Shown here: piece after piece, positions 1 through 5,665 of the stretch
How positions within the stretch are numbered: position 1 is the stretch's first letter
How the letters are laid out: the number at the start of each line of letters is the position of its first letter
NCBI GenBank assembly: GCA_028877195.1
Contig: JAPPIL010000177.1
Span: 1 to 7,273, forward strand
From: Pseudomonadota bacterium
Lineage (GTDB): Bacteria; Bdellovibrionota_B; Oligoflexia; Oligoflexales; JAPPIL01
Reading direction: 5' to 3'
DNA length: 7,273 nucleotides
Made by a program: the position numbers and the translations under genes
Notes under the pieces: generated by a model
The model's input: only the letters and a program-made list of their open reading frames with translations
The model's database searches: none
What the model was told of the DNA's origin: nothing

Positions 1-122
1 AGAGGGAACGTCTCTCCGCATACAAACAAAAATAGGCATTACTTATGCAACAAAGTCGGGTGCAGGGGGATTGTATGTGCCAACGCAGTTATGTGCCTAC
101 CGTGAAGTGTAGTTATGCATCG

Positions 123-2114
123 TCAAGACTCGTATTCCAAGTTTGCGTCCAAGTTAGTATACGGTGGCGAAGCCTTGTTCGACTTGTCGGTGGCCGTCGC
201 CGCTGAAGAAGCCGAAGGGGTTTCACTTTGCTTCTGCTTATCCTTGAGCAGGCGTTGCTGATAAACCTCCCGCTCGGCGGCGGTTACGATGTCTTTGCCC
301 TGCATCGCAAGTTCAACCTCTTCTGCCGTTAGCGTCTCTTTGATCAACAGTGCCTGTGCGATCGACTCTAGCTGTTCCCTGTTATCGGCAAGCATCTTGT
401 AAGCGCGGTCATATCCCTCTTTCAAAAGTCTCTGAATCTCATCGTCAATCACCTGCGACATTTTTTCGGAATGCGTGTCTTGCTGCGAAATCTCGCGACC
501 AAGAAAAACTTCACTCGACTGTTTACCAACGGCCAGCGGCCCGACCGCATCACTCATGCCCCAGTTGCATACCATCTTGCGTGCGATGTCCGTTGCTTTC
601 TGAATGTCATCGCCTGCACCAGTCGTGCGCCGTGAAAACACTATCTCCTCCGCCGCTCGCCCACCCATCGCATACGCAATCATACCTTCAGCATACTCTC
701 TGGTAATAGAATAGCGCTCGTCAGCTGGTAGCAGTATCGTTACACCCAGCGCACGACCGCGAGGAATGATACTTATCTTGTGTAAAGGGTCATGGTTTTT
801 TAACTTCAACCCAACCAATGCATGCCCTGCCTCGTGATAAGAAGTGTTGCGTTTCTCGGATTCAGGCATCACCATGCTACGCCGCTCCGGCCCCATCATA
901 ATCTTGTCCTTCGCATGCTCAAAGTGCGCCATCGACACGATCTCTTGGTCAGCCCTCGCCGCCAGCAACGAAGCCTCGTTGACAAGGTTTTGTAAATCAG
1001 CACCAGAAAAACCTGGCGTGCCTTGCGCAATTACCTCAAGCCGCACATCATCAGCCATCGGAGTCTTGCGACTATGCACCTTTAAAATACCAGTGCGTCC
1101 CTTGATATCGGGTTTATCGACGATCACCTGCCGATCAAAGCGCCCAGGCCGCAACAGTGCAGGGTCAAGAACATCAGGACGGTTGGTCGCCGCAACGATT
1201 ATCACCCCACTATTGCTCTCAAAACCATCCATCTCCACGAGAAGTTGGTTTAACGTCTGCTCACGCTCATCATGTCCACCCCCCAATCCTGCGCCACGAT
1301 GTCTCCCCACCGCGTCGATCTCATCGATGAAAACGATACATGGCGCATTTTTCTTCGCTTGCTCAAACAAATCACGCACCCGACTCGCACCAACACCGAC
1401 AAACATCTCAACGAACTCTGAACCAGAGATAAAGAAAAACGGCGCATCAGCCTCACCCGCAACGGCTTTCGCCAGCAAGGTCTTGCCAGTGCCAGGCGGC
1501 CCAACCAGCAACATGCCGCGTGGGATACGCCCTCCCAGCTTGCTGAATTTTTTCGGATCACGCAGAAAGTCAACTACTTCACCCAGTTCTTCCTTCGCCT
1601 CCTCAACACCAGCAACGTCTTTGAACGTAACCTTAACCTTGTTTTCGCCGAGGAGCTTGGCACGACTCTTGCCAAAGGACATCGCCTTGCCACCACCAAC
1701 CTGTAATTGACGCATGAAAAAAAAGAATAAAAACAAGAGCACCAGCATCGGCAACCAGTTGATCAGAATTGACTTCCACCAGCTAAACTGTTCAGGTGGC
1801 TCAAAACTTATCAACACCCCATGCTCTTCTAATAACGCTCGCAATTCTGCGTCGGGCTTGGGGCCATAAACACGAAACTTGCTGTTATCCTCAAGGGTGC
1901 CGCGTATTTCACTACCCTTGAAACTAACTTCTCGCACCCGATTGCTAGGGTCTTTGACGGCATCGATGAACTCACTGTAGGTGATCGAGGTTGAGGTTTG
2001 CTGTTGCTTGACCATCGTATTGATCGCAAAAAATACGACCAGCACGGCGACAAAAAACATAATCATCTTAGCTTGCGAATTGTTCGGGTTAGGTTTGTTC
2101 GTTGGCACTGCCAT
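123..2114 (-). CDS. ftsH: ATP-dependent zinc metalloprotease FtsH
   Basis: Membrane-anchored AAA+ protease that forms a hexamer at the inner membrane, extracts misfolded or unassembled membrane proteins and degrades regulatory proteins. The 663-residue product has every family landmark: a first membrane segment at about residues 17-34, a periplasmic domain, a second membrane segment at about 115-134, Walker A GPPGTGKT at 205-212, pore loop FVGVGA at 238-243, Walker B FIDEID at 262-267, a second region of homology with arginine fingers near 322-328, and the zinc motif HEAGH at 427-431. By comparison with E. coli the third zinc ligand is probably Asp503. It is slightly longer than the E. coli protein (about 645), with 16 extra polar residues before the first membrane segment and a low-complexity Ser/Ala/Lys tail after residue 625. 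It lies 48 bases downstream of tilS. The GAGG ribosome site is only two bases from the ATG, and a three-codon ORF overlaps the start. Identity is certain; the exact start is less so. Confidence 0.98.
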   Translation of the reverse strand: MAVPTNKPNPNNSQAKMIMFFVAVLVVFFAINTMVKQQQTSTSITYSEFIDAVKDPSNRVREVSFKGSEIRGTLEDNSKFRVYGPKPDAELRALLEEHGVLISFEPPEQFSWWKSILINWLPMLVLLFLFFFFMRQLQVGGGKAMSFGKSRAKLLGENKVKVTFKDVAGVEEAKEELGEVVDFLRDPKKFSKLGGRIPRGMLLVGPPGTGKTLLAKAVAGEADAPFFFISGSEFVEMFVGVGASRVRDLFEQAKKNAPCIVFIDEIDAVGRHRGAGLGGGHDEREQTLNQLLVEMDGFESNSGVIIVAATNRPDVLDPALLRPGRFDRQVIVDKPDIKGRTGILKVHSRKTPMADDVRLEVIAQGTPGFSGADLQNLVNEASLLAARADQEIVSMAHFEHAKDKIMMGPERRSMVMPESEKRNTSYHEAGHALVGLKLKNHDPLHKISIIPRGRALGVTILLPADERYSITREYAEGMIAYAMGGRAAEEIVFSRRTTGAGDDIQKATDIARKMVCNWGMSDAVGPLAVGKQSSEVFLGREISQQDTHSEKMSQVIDDEIQRLLKEGYDRAYKMLADNREQLESIAQALLIKETLTAEEVELAMQGKDIVTAAEREVYQQRLLKDKQKQSETPSASSAATATDKSNKASPPYTNLDANLEYES

Positions 2115-2135
2115 TACCTCGTCATTAGAATCACC
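2114..2135 (-). promoter_or_regulatory. Translation start region of ftsH with overlapping mini-ORF
   Basis: On the minus strand an ATG at 2125-2123 opens a three-codon ORF (Met-Thr-Arg) whose TAA shares its last A with the ftsH ATG (TAATG). A GGTGA element at 2131-2135 lies five bases before the mini-ORF start, a normal Shine-Dalgarno distance. The only strong purine element for ftsH itself, GAGG at 2117-2120, is two bases from its ATG, closer than usual. Initiation at the mini-ORF followed by restart at ftsH is therefore possible, as is simple direct initiation. This rests only on base positions; no expression data are available. Confidence 0.35.
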
Positions 2136-2162
2136 GATAATACCGAATATCCTATAAGTTTC

Positions 2163-3422
2163 CTATGTATTTGTATGCTGAATAAGCTCTGGCTGCTGCT
2201 TGCCTTGCGAGGTGCGCAGATACCAGCGCAGACTGTCTGTAAAACCGATGCCGCGTGTGCGCATGACCTCATTAAATGCGCAGCGCTTGCCTTGCCAATA
2301 GAGTCTTTGCTTGGCACTTGGGCGCGACAGAACATAGGCTAAAGTGTCCTGCGCATCGTTGTCAGCCGTCAATATCATGCCACTCTCCGTTTCGGCAGTT
2401 GCCTGTGGTTCTAAAGCGGCACAAAACTGCTCATGGTGCAATGCCCGCCGATACTGCTGCTGTCGCTTGATTTTCAGCGCAGGCGTTTGTTGTTGAAAAA
2501 ACAATTCGCCAGCAGCAAATCTTAACAGCTGCTTAGCATCAACACGGATACCAAATTCCTTGTTGGCAAGGATTTGACGATAAGCATGGATGATTAACTT
2601 ACGAGTGGCCAACCTCTCGCCCAAGAATAAATACAGTAGTAGCTTCGCTTGACTACTCGGCAACTGTTTGATGGTCTTGGCAGGCAAGCGCTGCACGGCA
2701 AGCTGATGACGATAACGGCGACAAAGGTCAGCCTCCATCTGTTCGTAGTGTTCCTGCAGGTCTGCGCCAAGAGCAACTATCTTGCGCGACGCTTGGGCGT
2801 TGATTTTACCTAGTTGCGGTAGCACATAGTGGCGCATGCGGTTGCGGTCATACTTGTCGCTGGCATTGCTGCTATCATTGCGATAGACGATGTTTTGTGC
2901 TTGGCAGTAGGTGCGAATCGTGCGCCTATCTATAGCTAACAGTGGTCGCCAAAACGGGTGCTTAAACTCCTTCATGCCTGCTAGTTGCCCCGCACCCTTG
3001 CCCTGCACCAAACGCAGTAGGATGCTTTCGGCCAAGTCGTCGTGATGATGCGCAGTAGCGATGATATAGCGGTGTTGAGCGGCGAGTGCCTGTGCCTTGC
3101 GTTTGCGCAGAGTGTGCGCCCAAGCTTGGGTGTTGCCTGTCGCAGGTGGTTGTTCGCTGGCGCTGACCCTATGGAGATGCAGGGGCAAATTAAGTTTTGC
3201 CGCCAGCTTTGCGACATACTCGGCATCGGCATCGGATTCCGACCCACGCAAACGGAAGTTTACATGGAACAGTGCCAGTGGCAACGGCAAGTTTGCTGCC
3301 AGCAACAGATCCAGCAAGGCGCAAGAGTCCGCACCACCAGAAATAGAGACGGCGATGCCCTGACAGCCCTGTTGTATGAAGCTTCGTGCCGACGCTTGAA
3401 TTTGTGGGACTACATCTAACAT
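2163..3422 (-). CDS. tilS: tRNA(Ile)-lysidine synthase TilS
   Basis: Cytoplasmic enzyme that uses ATP and lysine to convert C34 of tRNA-Ile(CAU) to lysidine, so that the tRNA reads AUA and is charged with isoleucine. The N-terminal PP-loop ATPase domain has SGGADS at residues 28-33, the HHHDDLAES motif at 125-133 and the RNRMRH element at 193-198, all TilS signatures. The remaining half matches the helical and C-terminal tRNA-binding part of long proteobacterial TilS. At 419 residues the length is normal for that group. I place the start at the ATG at 3422 because the longer reading frame to 3497 would run into tRNA-Leu. That start has no evident Shine-Dalgarno sequence and lies only 23 bases after the tRNA. 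In the motif usually written HHxDDQxET, Leu and Ser replace Gln and Thr. It is probably cotranscribed with the upstream tRNA and with ftsH. Confidence 0.93.
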   Translation of the reverse strand: MLDVVPQIQASARSFIQQGCQGIAVSISGGADSCALLDLLLAANLPLPLALFHVNFRLRGSESDADAEYVAKLAAKLNLPLHLHRVSASEQPPATGNTQAWAHTLRKRKAQALAAQHRYIIATAHHHDDLAESILLRLVQGKGAGQLAGMKEFKHPFWRPLLAIDRRTIRTYCQAQNIVYRNDSSNASDKYDRNRMRHYVLPQLGKINAQASRKIVALGADLQEHYEQMEADLCRRYRHQLAVQRLPAKTIKQLPSSQAKLLLYLFLGERLATRKLIIHAYRQILANKEFGIRVDAKQLLRFAAGELFFQQQTPALKIKRQQQYRRALHHEQFCAALEPQATAETESGMILTADNDAQDTLAYVLSRPSAKQRLYWQGKRCAFNEVMRTRGIGFTDSLRWYLRTSQGKQQPELIQHTNT

Positions 3423-3445
3423 AGACAGTATCAAAGAAAGGATAG

Positions 3446-3529
3446 TGCCCAGAACTGGAGTTGAACCAGCACGGCCTAACGGCCACTGACCCCTCAAGCC
3501 AGCGTGTCTACCAATTCCACCATCTGGGC
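3446..3529 (-). tRNA. tRNA-Leu(GAG)
   Basis: An 84-base class II tRNA. The acceptor strands GCCCAGA and TCTGGGC pair fully. The anticodon stem CTGGC/GTCAG closes a seven-base loop, TTGAGGG, with anticodon GAG, reading CUC and CUU. The long variable arm has a GGCC/GGCC stem with a GTTA loop, and the T arm is GCTGG-TTCAACT-CCAGT. The discriminator base is A73, as expected for leucine. The bases that follow are CTA, so the CCA end is not encoded and must be added by tRNA nucleotidyltransferase. It sits between secG (16 bases upstream) and tilS (23 bases downstream). The secG/tRNA-Leu(GAG) adjacency matches secG-leuU in E. coli. Confidence 0.96.
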
Positions 3530-3545
3530 AATTTCACCACCTAAA

Positions 3546-3914
3546 CTATTGTGAAGCATCAGAGTTGCTAGCATCTTCAACATCTTTGCTATCGTCATCA
3601 TCGCCAGCAGTTGCCATGCTGGTGTCGGCTTGCTCACTGCTAGCCTTCTTGAGCTTGTCTTTCAAACCAGTGTCGTAGCGTTTACCCTGCATGATCGTCA
3701 AACCGATCGAGGTAATCATAAACAGAGCCGCAAACAGATAGGTAAGCTTGCCCAACAAACTCGTCGGCCCCGATGCACCGAAGAGCGATTGCGAATCACT
3801 GCTACCACCGCCAAAGCCTGCCCCTAAACCACCAGAGCTACCACCCTGTAAAAGCACGACACAGATGATGAACACCGCCGTTGCGATGTGAACAAACGAT
3901 ACAAAGGAAAGCAT
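3546..3914 (-). CDS. secG: Preprotein translocase subunit SecG
   Basis: Small inner-membrane subunit that joins SecY and SecE in the SecYEG channel and assists SecA-driven protein export. The 122-residue product has two membrane segments (about 4-22 and 54-75), joined by the characteristic Gly-rich cytoplasmic loop containing LLQGG at 21-25, GAGFGGG at 31-37 and SLFG at 43-46. The C-terminal tail, from about residue 95, is hydrophilic and strongly acidic (DDDD at 105-108). I chose the ATG at 3914 because a GGAG ribosome site lies five bases upstream (3920-3923) and the protein then begins directly with the first membrane segment. An upstream in-frame ATG at 3944 uses the last base of tRNA-Phe and is not credible. 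The gene is packed between two tRNA genes and is probably transcribed from the promoter ahead of tRNA-Phe. Confidence 0.95.
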   Translation of the reverse strand: MLSFVSFVHIATAVFIICVVLLQGGSSGGLGAGFGGGSSDSQSLFGASGPTSLLGKLTYLFAALFMITSIGLTIMQGKRYDTGLKDKLKKASSEQADTSMATAGDDDDSKDVEDASNSDASQ

Positions 3915-3924
3915 ATCAACTCCG

Positions 3925-3943
3925 AAAAACCGAGCGGCGCACA

Positions 3944-3949
<6 letters not shown>
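3925..3949 (-). terminator. Weak terminator-like hairpin after tRNA-Phe
   Basis: On the minus strand GCGGC (3949-3945, the 3' acceptor strand of tRNA-Phe) can pair with GCCGC (3938-3934) across a six-base loop, and four bases later comes TTTTT (3929-3925). The stem is only five base pairs and the T run is short and offset, so termination would be partial at most. The downstream arm resembles the 5' acceptor strand of the tRNA and competes for the same partner. It lies just before the secG ribosome site. It could be a leaky attenuator or a coincidence of GC-rich sequence. Confidence 0.22.
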
Positions 3950-4016
<67 letters not shown>

Positions 4017-4025
4017 GACGAGCGG

Positions 4026-4054
4026 AATCTATTCTCTGGACACTAAATAGTCAA
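4026..4054 (-). promoter_or_regulatory. Sigma70-type promoter for the tRNA-Phe/secG operon
   Basis: On the minus strand TTGACT (4054-4049, five of six matches to the -35 consensus) and TAGATT (4031-4026, four of six matches to the -10) are separated by exactly 17 bases. The bases after the -10 element, CCGCTCG, are GC-rich. This is typical of stable RNA promoters under stringent (ppGpp) control, although that control is inference here. Transcription would start only a few bases before the tRNA. It is the best promoter in the window and lies in the 99-base gap between the ferredoxin gene and tRNA-Phe. Confidence 0.7.
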
Positions 4055-4115
4055 GAATTATGGTGCGTTACTATGCGAGATGGAGTTATGTTATGCTGCC
4101 GCGCTTATTGCCAGT

Positions 4116-4397
4116 TTACTCCGACACTTCAATCTTAACATCACCTTGCACCCGACATTGGCAAGCAAGGCGCTCATCATCCTCCGCTGCCATCGTCTCT
4201 AAAAAATCCCGTTCACTATCCTGCATCGGGGAAAGATTTTCTGCGCCCTCAAGCACCTTAATCATACAAGCACCGCATGCGCCATCACGACAGCCAAACA
4301 AGATTGAGGTGTCGTAATCATCGCACATGTCGATCATCGCATAACCGTCAGGGACATCTATATCCATGTCATCGGTGGTGATCGTAACTTTTGGCAT
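4116..4397 (-). CDS. Plant-type [2Fe-2S] ferredoxin
   Basis: Small soluble electron carrier of 93 residues, covering one complete ferredoxin domain. The cluster ligands are plain: Cys36, Cys41 and Cys44 in the CRDGACGAC loop (C-x4-C-x2-C), then Cys79 in LACQC. This spacing is that of plant/chloroplast-type ferredoxins and of the ferredoxin domains of oxygenase reductases. It is not the C-x5-C-x2-C spacing of the adrenodoxin/Isc type. The protein is acidic, as is common for ferredoxins that dock to a reductase. Cys25 and Cys81 are additional cysteines. No oxygenase or reductase gene is nearby, so its redox partner cannot be told. The ATG at 4397 has no Shine-Dalgarno sequence just upstream. 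Instead it is the last member of a chain of overlapping stop/start codons built on an 11-base repeat. It ends 99 bases before tRNA-Phe, and the tRNA operon has its own promoter in that gap. Confidence 0.92.
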   Translation of the reverse strand: MPKVTITTDDMDIDVPDGYAMIDMCDDYDTSILFGCRDGACGACMIKVLEGAENLSPMQDSERDFLETMAAEDDERLACQCRVQGDVKIEVSE

Positions 4398-4431
4398 TAT
4401 CGTGGCATTATCGTGGTATTGGCATTATTGT
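4393..4431. repeat. 11-base tandem repeat at the ferredoxin start
   Basis: The plus strand reads GGCATTATCGT at 4393-4403 and again, identically, at 4404-4414. A six-base partial unit GGTATT follows (4415-4420), then a third copy, GGCATTATTGT, with one mismatch (4421-4431). The first copy contains the ferredoxin start codon on the minus strand. Each copy reads as ATGCC preceded by ATA on that strand, so the copies place extra ATG codons upstream of the gene. Confidence 0.85.
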
Positions 4432-4469
4432 AGTGTTATCTCGACACCGTTCCTCATCACGGTTCCCCA
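4395..4469 (-). promoter_or_regulatory. Chain of overlapping mini-ORFs leading into ferredoxin
   Basis: Read on the minus strand, an ATG at 4457-4455 opens a ten-codon ORF (MRNGVEITLQ) whose TAA overlaps the next ATG at 4425-4423. That ORF (MPIPR) ends in a TAA overlapping the ATG at 4408-4406, and the third (MPR) ends in a TAA overlapping the ferredoxin ATG at 4397-4395. All three junctions are TAATG. A GGGGA element at 4465-4469 sits six bases before the first ATG and is the only reasonable ribosome site in the leader. The layout would allow ribosomes to enter upstream and restart stepwise until they reach the ferredoxin gene. The positions are read directly; function is inferred. A competing explanation is that the GATAAT sequences in the repeats act as -10 elements. 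Confidence 0.4.
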
Positions 4470-4493
4470 GCACGCTCCCGACTCTACCGCACA

Positions 4494-4522
4494 ACAATAC
4501 AAAATCAAAGCAGGCAGCGCAA
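4494..4522 (-). promoter_or_regulatory. Possible weak promoter for ferredoxin
   Basis: On the minus strand TTGCGC (4522-4517) and TATTGT (4499-4494) are 17 bases apart, with three and four matches to the -35 and -10 consensus. An overlapping alternative pairs TTGATT with TAGAGT across 16 bases. Either would give a leader of roughly 85-90 bases that includes the mini-ORF chain. The match is poor enough to be chance. Confidence 0.25.
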
Positions 4523-4555
4523 TTTTTGTTGAACACTGGTCGCCTGTGGGATCGC

Positions 4556-4583
4556 TTGTTGCGAGATACCCTTCCCCTATGCT
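4556..4583 (+). promoter_or_regulatory. Possible weak promoter for the peptide transporter operon
   Basis: TTGTTG (4556-4561) and TATGCT (4578-4583) are 16 bases apart, with three and four matches to the sigma70 hexamers. The -10 is the better half. It would give a leader of about 35 bases before the first ATPase gene. It is the best candidate I found on the plus strand in this gap, but weak; an activator or a different sigma factor could be needed. Confidence 0.22.
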
Positions 4584-4626
4584 ACTGTCGCGGGATGCTA
4601 GCACAGCAGTGAGGGGCTACACTAAC

Positions 4627-5664
4627 ATGGTTGTGGAGAACACACTCCTAGAGGTTAAATCTCTGTCGGTGGCGTTTCGCACCGATGCCAACAGGTATGT
4701 TGAAGTCGTCGAAGATATCAGCTTTGATGTCGGCAAGGGGCAGTGTATCGGCTTGGTGGGCGAATCTGGTTGTGGCAAATCCGTTACCTCAATGTCGATC
4801 ATGCAACTCCTGCCACAGCCATTGAGCAGGATGACCACAGGCGAGATACGATTCAACGGCAAAGACCTTACTAAACTCCCAATAGCTGAACTCCGAGCCT
4901 TGCGTGGTCATGACATCGCAATGATTTTTCAAGAACCGATGACCGCCCTCAACCCAGTCTATAGCGTTGGCTCGCAGATGCTTGAATGCTTTCGCAAAGA
5001 CGTGCCACGCCCCGAAGCAAGAACACGTTCCATTGAGTTATTGCGAAGTGTCGGGCTGTCTGAACCTGACCGCCTACTGAACAACTACCCGCACGAATTG
5101 TCAGGCGGGATGCGGCAACGGGTAATGATCGCGATGGCGATTGCTAACAACCCGCAGTTGTTGATTGCCGACGAGCCGACCACTGCCCTTGATGTTACGA
5201 TTCAAGCGCAAATCATGGAACTGCTACAAGAAGTTCAAAAATCTCTCGGCATGGCGATGCTCTTGATAACTCACGATCTTGGGGTAGTGTTTGAGATGTG
5301 CGACTATGTGCATGTCATGTATGCAGGCAAGATCGTTGAATCATGCTCGGTGCAACAGCTTTATGAAGCACCATCACATCCTTACACTGTCGGCTTGTTG
5401 AACTCACTACCAGAAATTAATCAGACCAATGCTCGTGCTGAACGCTTGCCTGTAATAGAAGGCACTGTGCCTGCGATCGGCAAGTTCCCACGCGGCTGTC
5501 GTTTTCACAATCGTTGCCATTTCAGAACCGACCAGTGTGCGTTGAGTTCGCCACCACTGCGGGTCGCTAAAGACGGCACGCATCGGTATGCCTGTTATCA
5601 CCCTCTAAATAAAAAGCGCACCGAGTATCGAGTTGAATACAGCAACCACCGCAGGTGTGTTTAA
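4627..5664 (+). CDS. Oligo/dipeptide ABC importer ATPase, OppD/DppD type
   Basis: Cytoplasmic ATP-binding subunit of a peptide importer that pairs with the OppF/DppF-type ATPase encoded next to it. The 345-residue product has Walker A GESGCGKS at 45-52, the Q-loop Gln102 in FQEPMTALNP, the signature LSGGMRQR at 158-165, Walker B LLIADEP at 178-184 with catalytic Glu183, the D-loop ALD at 187-189 and the H-loop His216. The oligopeptide-transporter C-terminal extension begins near HPYTVGLL (251-258). It includes GCRFHNRC and further cysteines (291, 297, 304, 323). The reading frame is open back to 4366, but that part lies over the ferredoxin gene and the intergenic region. The ATG at 4627 is preceded by GAGGGG (4611-4616) and gives the usual family N-terminus. 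The stop is one base before the proposed TTG start of the next gene. Which peptides are carried cannot be told from the ATPase. Confidence 0.94.
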   Translation: MVVENTLLEVKSLSVAFRTDANRYVEVVEDISFDVGKGQCIGLVGESGCGKSVTSMSIMQLLPQPLSRMTTGEIRFNGKDLTKLPIAELRALRGHDIAMIFQEPMTALNPVYSVGSQMLECFRKDVPRPEARTRSIELLRSVGLSEPDRLLNNYPHELSGGMRQRVMIAMAIANNPQLLIADEPTTALDVTIQAQIMELLQEVQKSLGMAMLLITHDLGVVFEMCDYVHVMYAGKIVESCSVQQLYEAPSHPYTVGLLNSLPEINQTNARAERLPVIEGTVPAIGKFPRGCRFHNRCHFRTDQCALSSPPLRVAKDGTHRYACYHPLNKKRTEYRVEYSNHRRCV

Positions 5665-5665
5665 T

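Noticed and set aside
1..19. Inverted repeat AGAG/CTCT as terminator after ftsH
   Set aside because: The stem is only four base pairs, no T run is visible, and the sequence is cut by the window edge.
1..38. Start of a further minus-strand gene after ftsH (an ATG near 36 open to the edge)
   Set aside because: Only about a dozen codons are visible, there is no ribosome site, and no family can be recognised.
74..97. Eight-base direct repeat TATGTGCC spaced by eight bases downstream of ftsH
   Set aside because: It is a single short pair with no further copies and no link to a gene start, so chance is an adequate explanation.
844..1710. Open frame of 288 codons on the plus strand
   Set aside because: It lies entirely antisense to the ATPase and protease domains of ftsH, has no domain I recognise, and its composition is that of a reverse-complement shadow.
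2126..2162. Own promoter for ftsH, including a heat-shock type
   Set aside because: The AT-rich gap contains a -10-like TATTAT, but no matching -35 at a proper distance and no sigma32-like CCCCAT element.
3042..3419. Plus-strand frames of 125 and 88 codons antisense to tilS
   Set aside because: They mirror the conserved PP-loop region of tilS and carry no recognisable domain or ribosome site.
3423..3497. Longer TilS starting inside tRNA-Leu
   Set aside because: The extra 25 residues would be translated from the tRNA gene and do not resemble any TilS N-terminus.
4366..4626. N-terminal extension of the OppD-type ATPase by 87 in-frame codons
   Set aside because: It would overlap the ferredoxin start on the other strand, matches nothing in the family, and the ATG at 4627 has a ribosome site and gives a standard N-terminus. 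An in-frame ATG at 4579 has no ribosome site.
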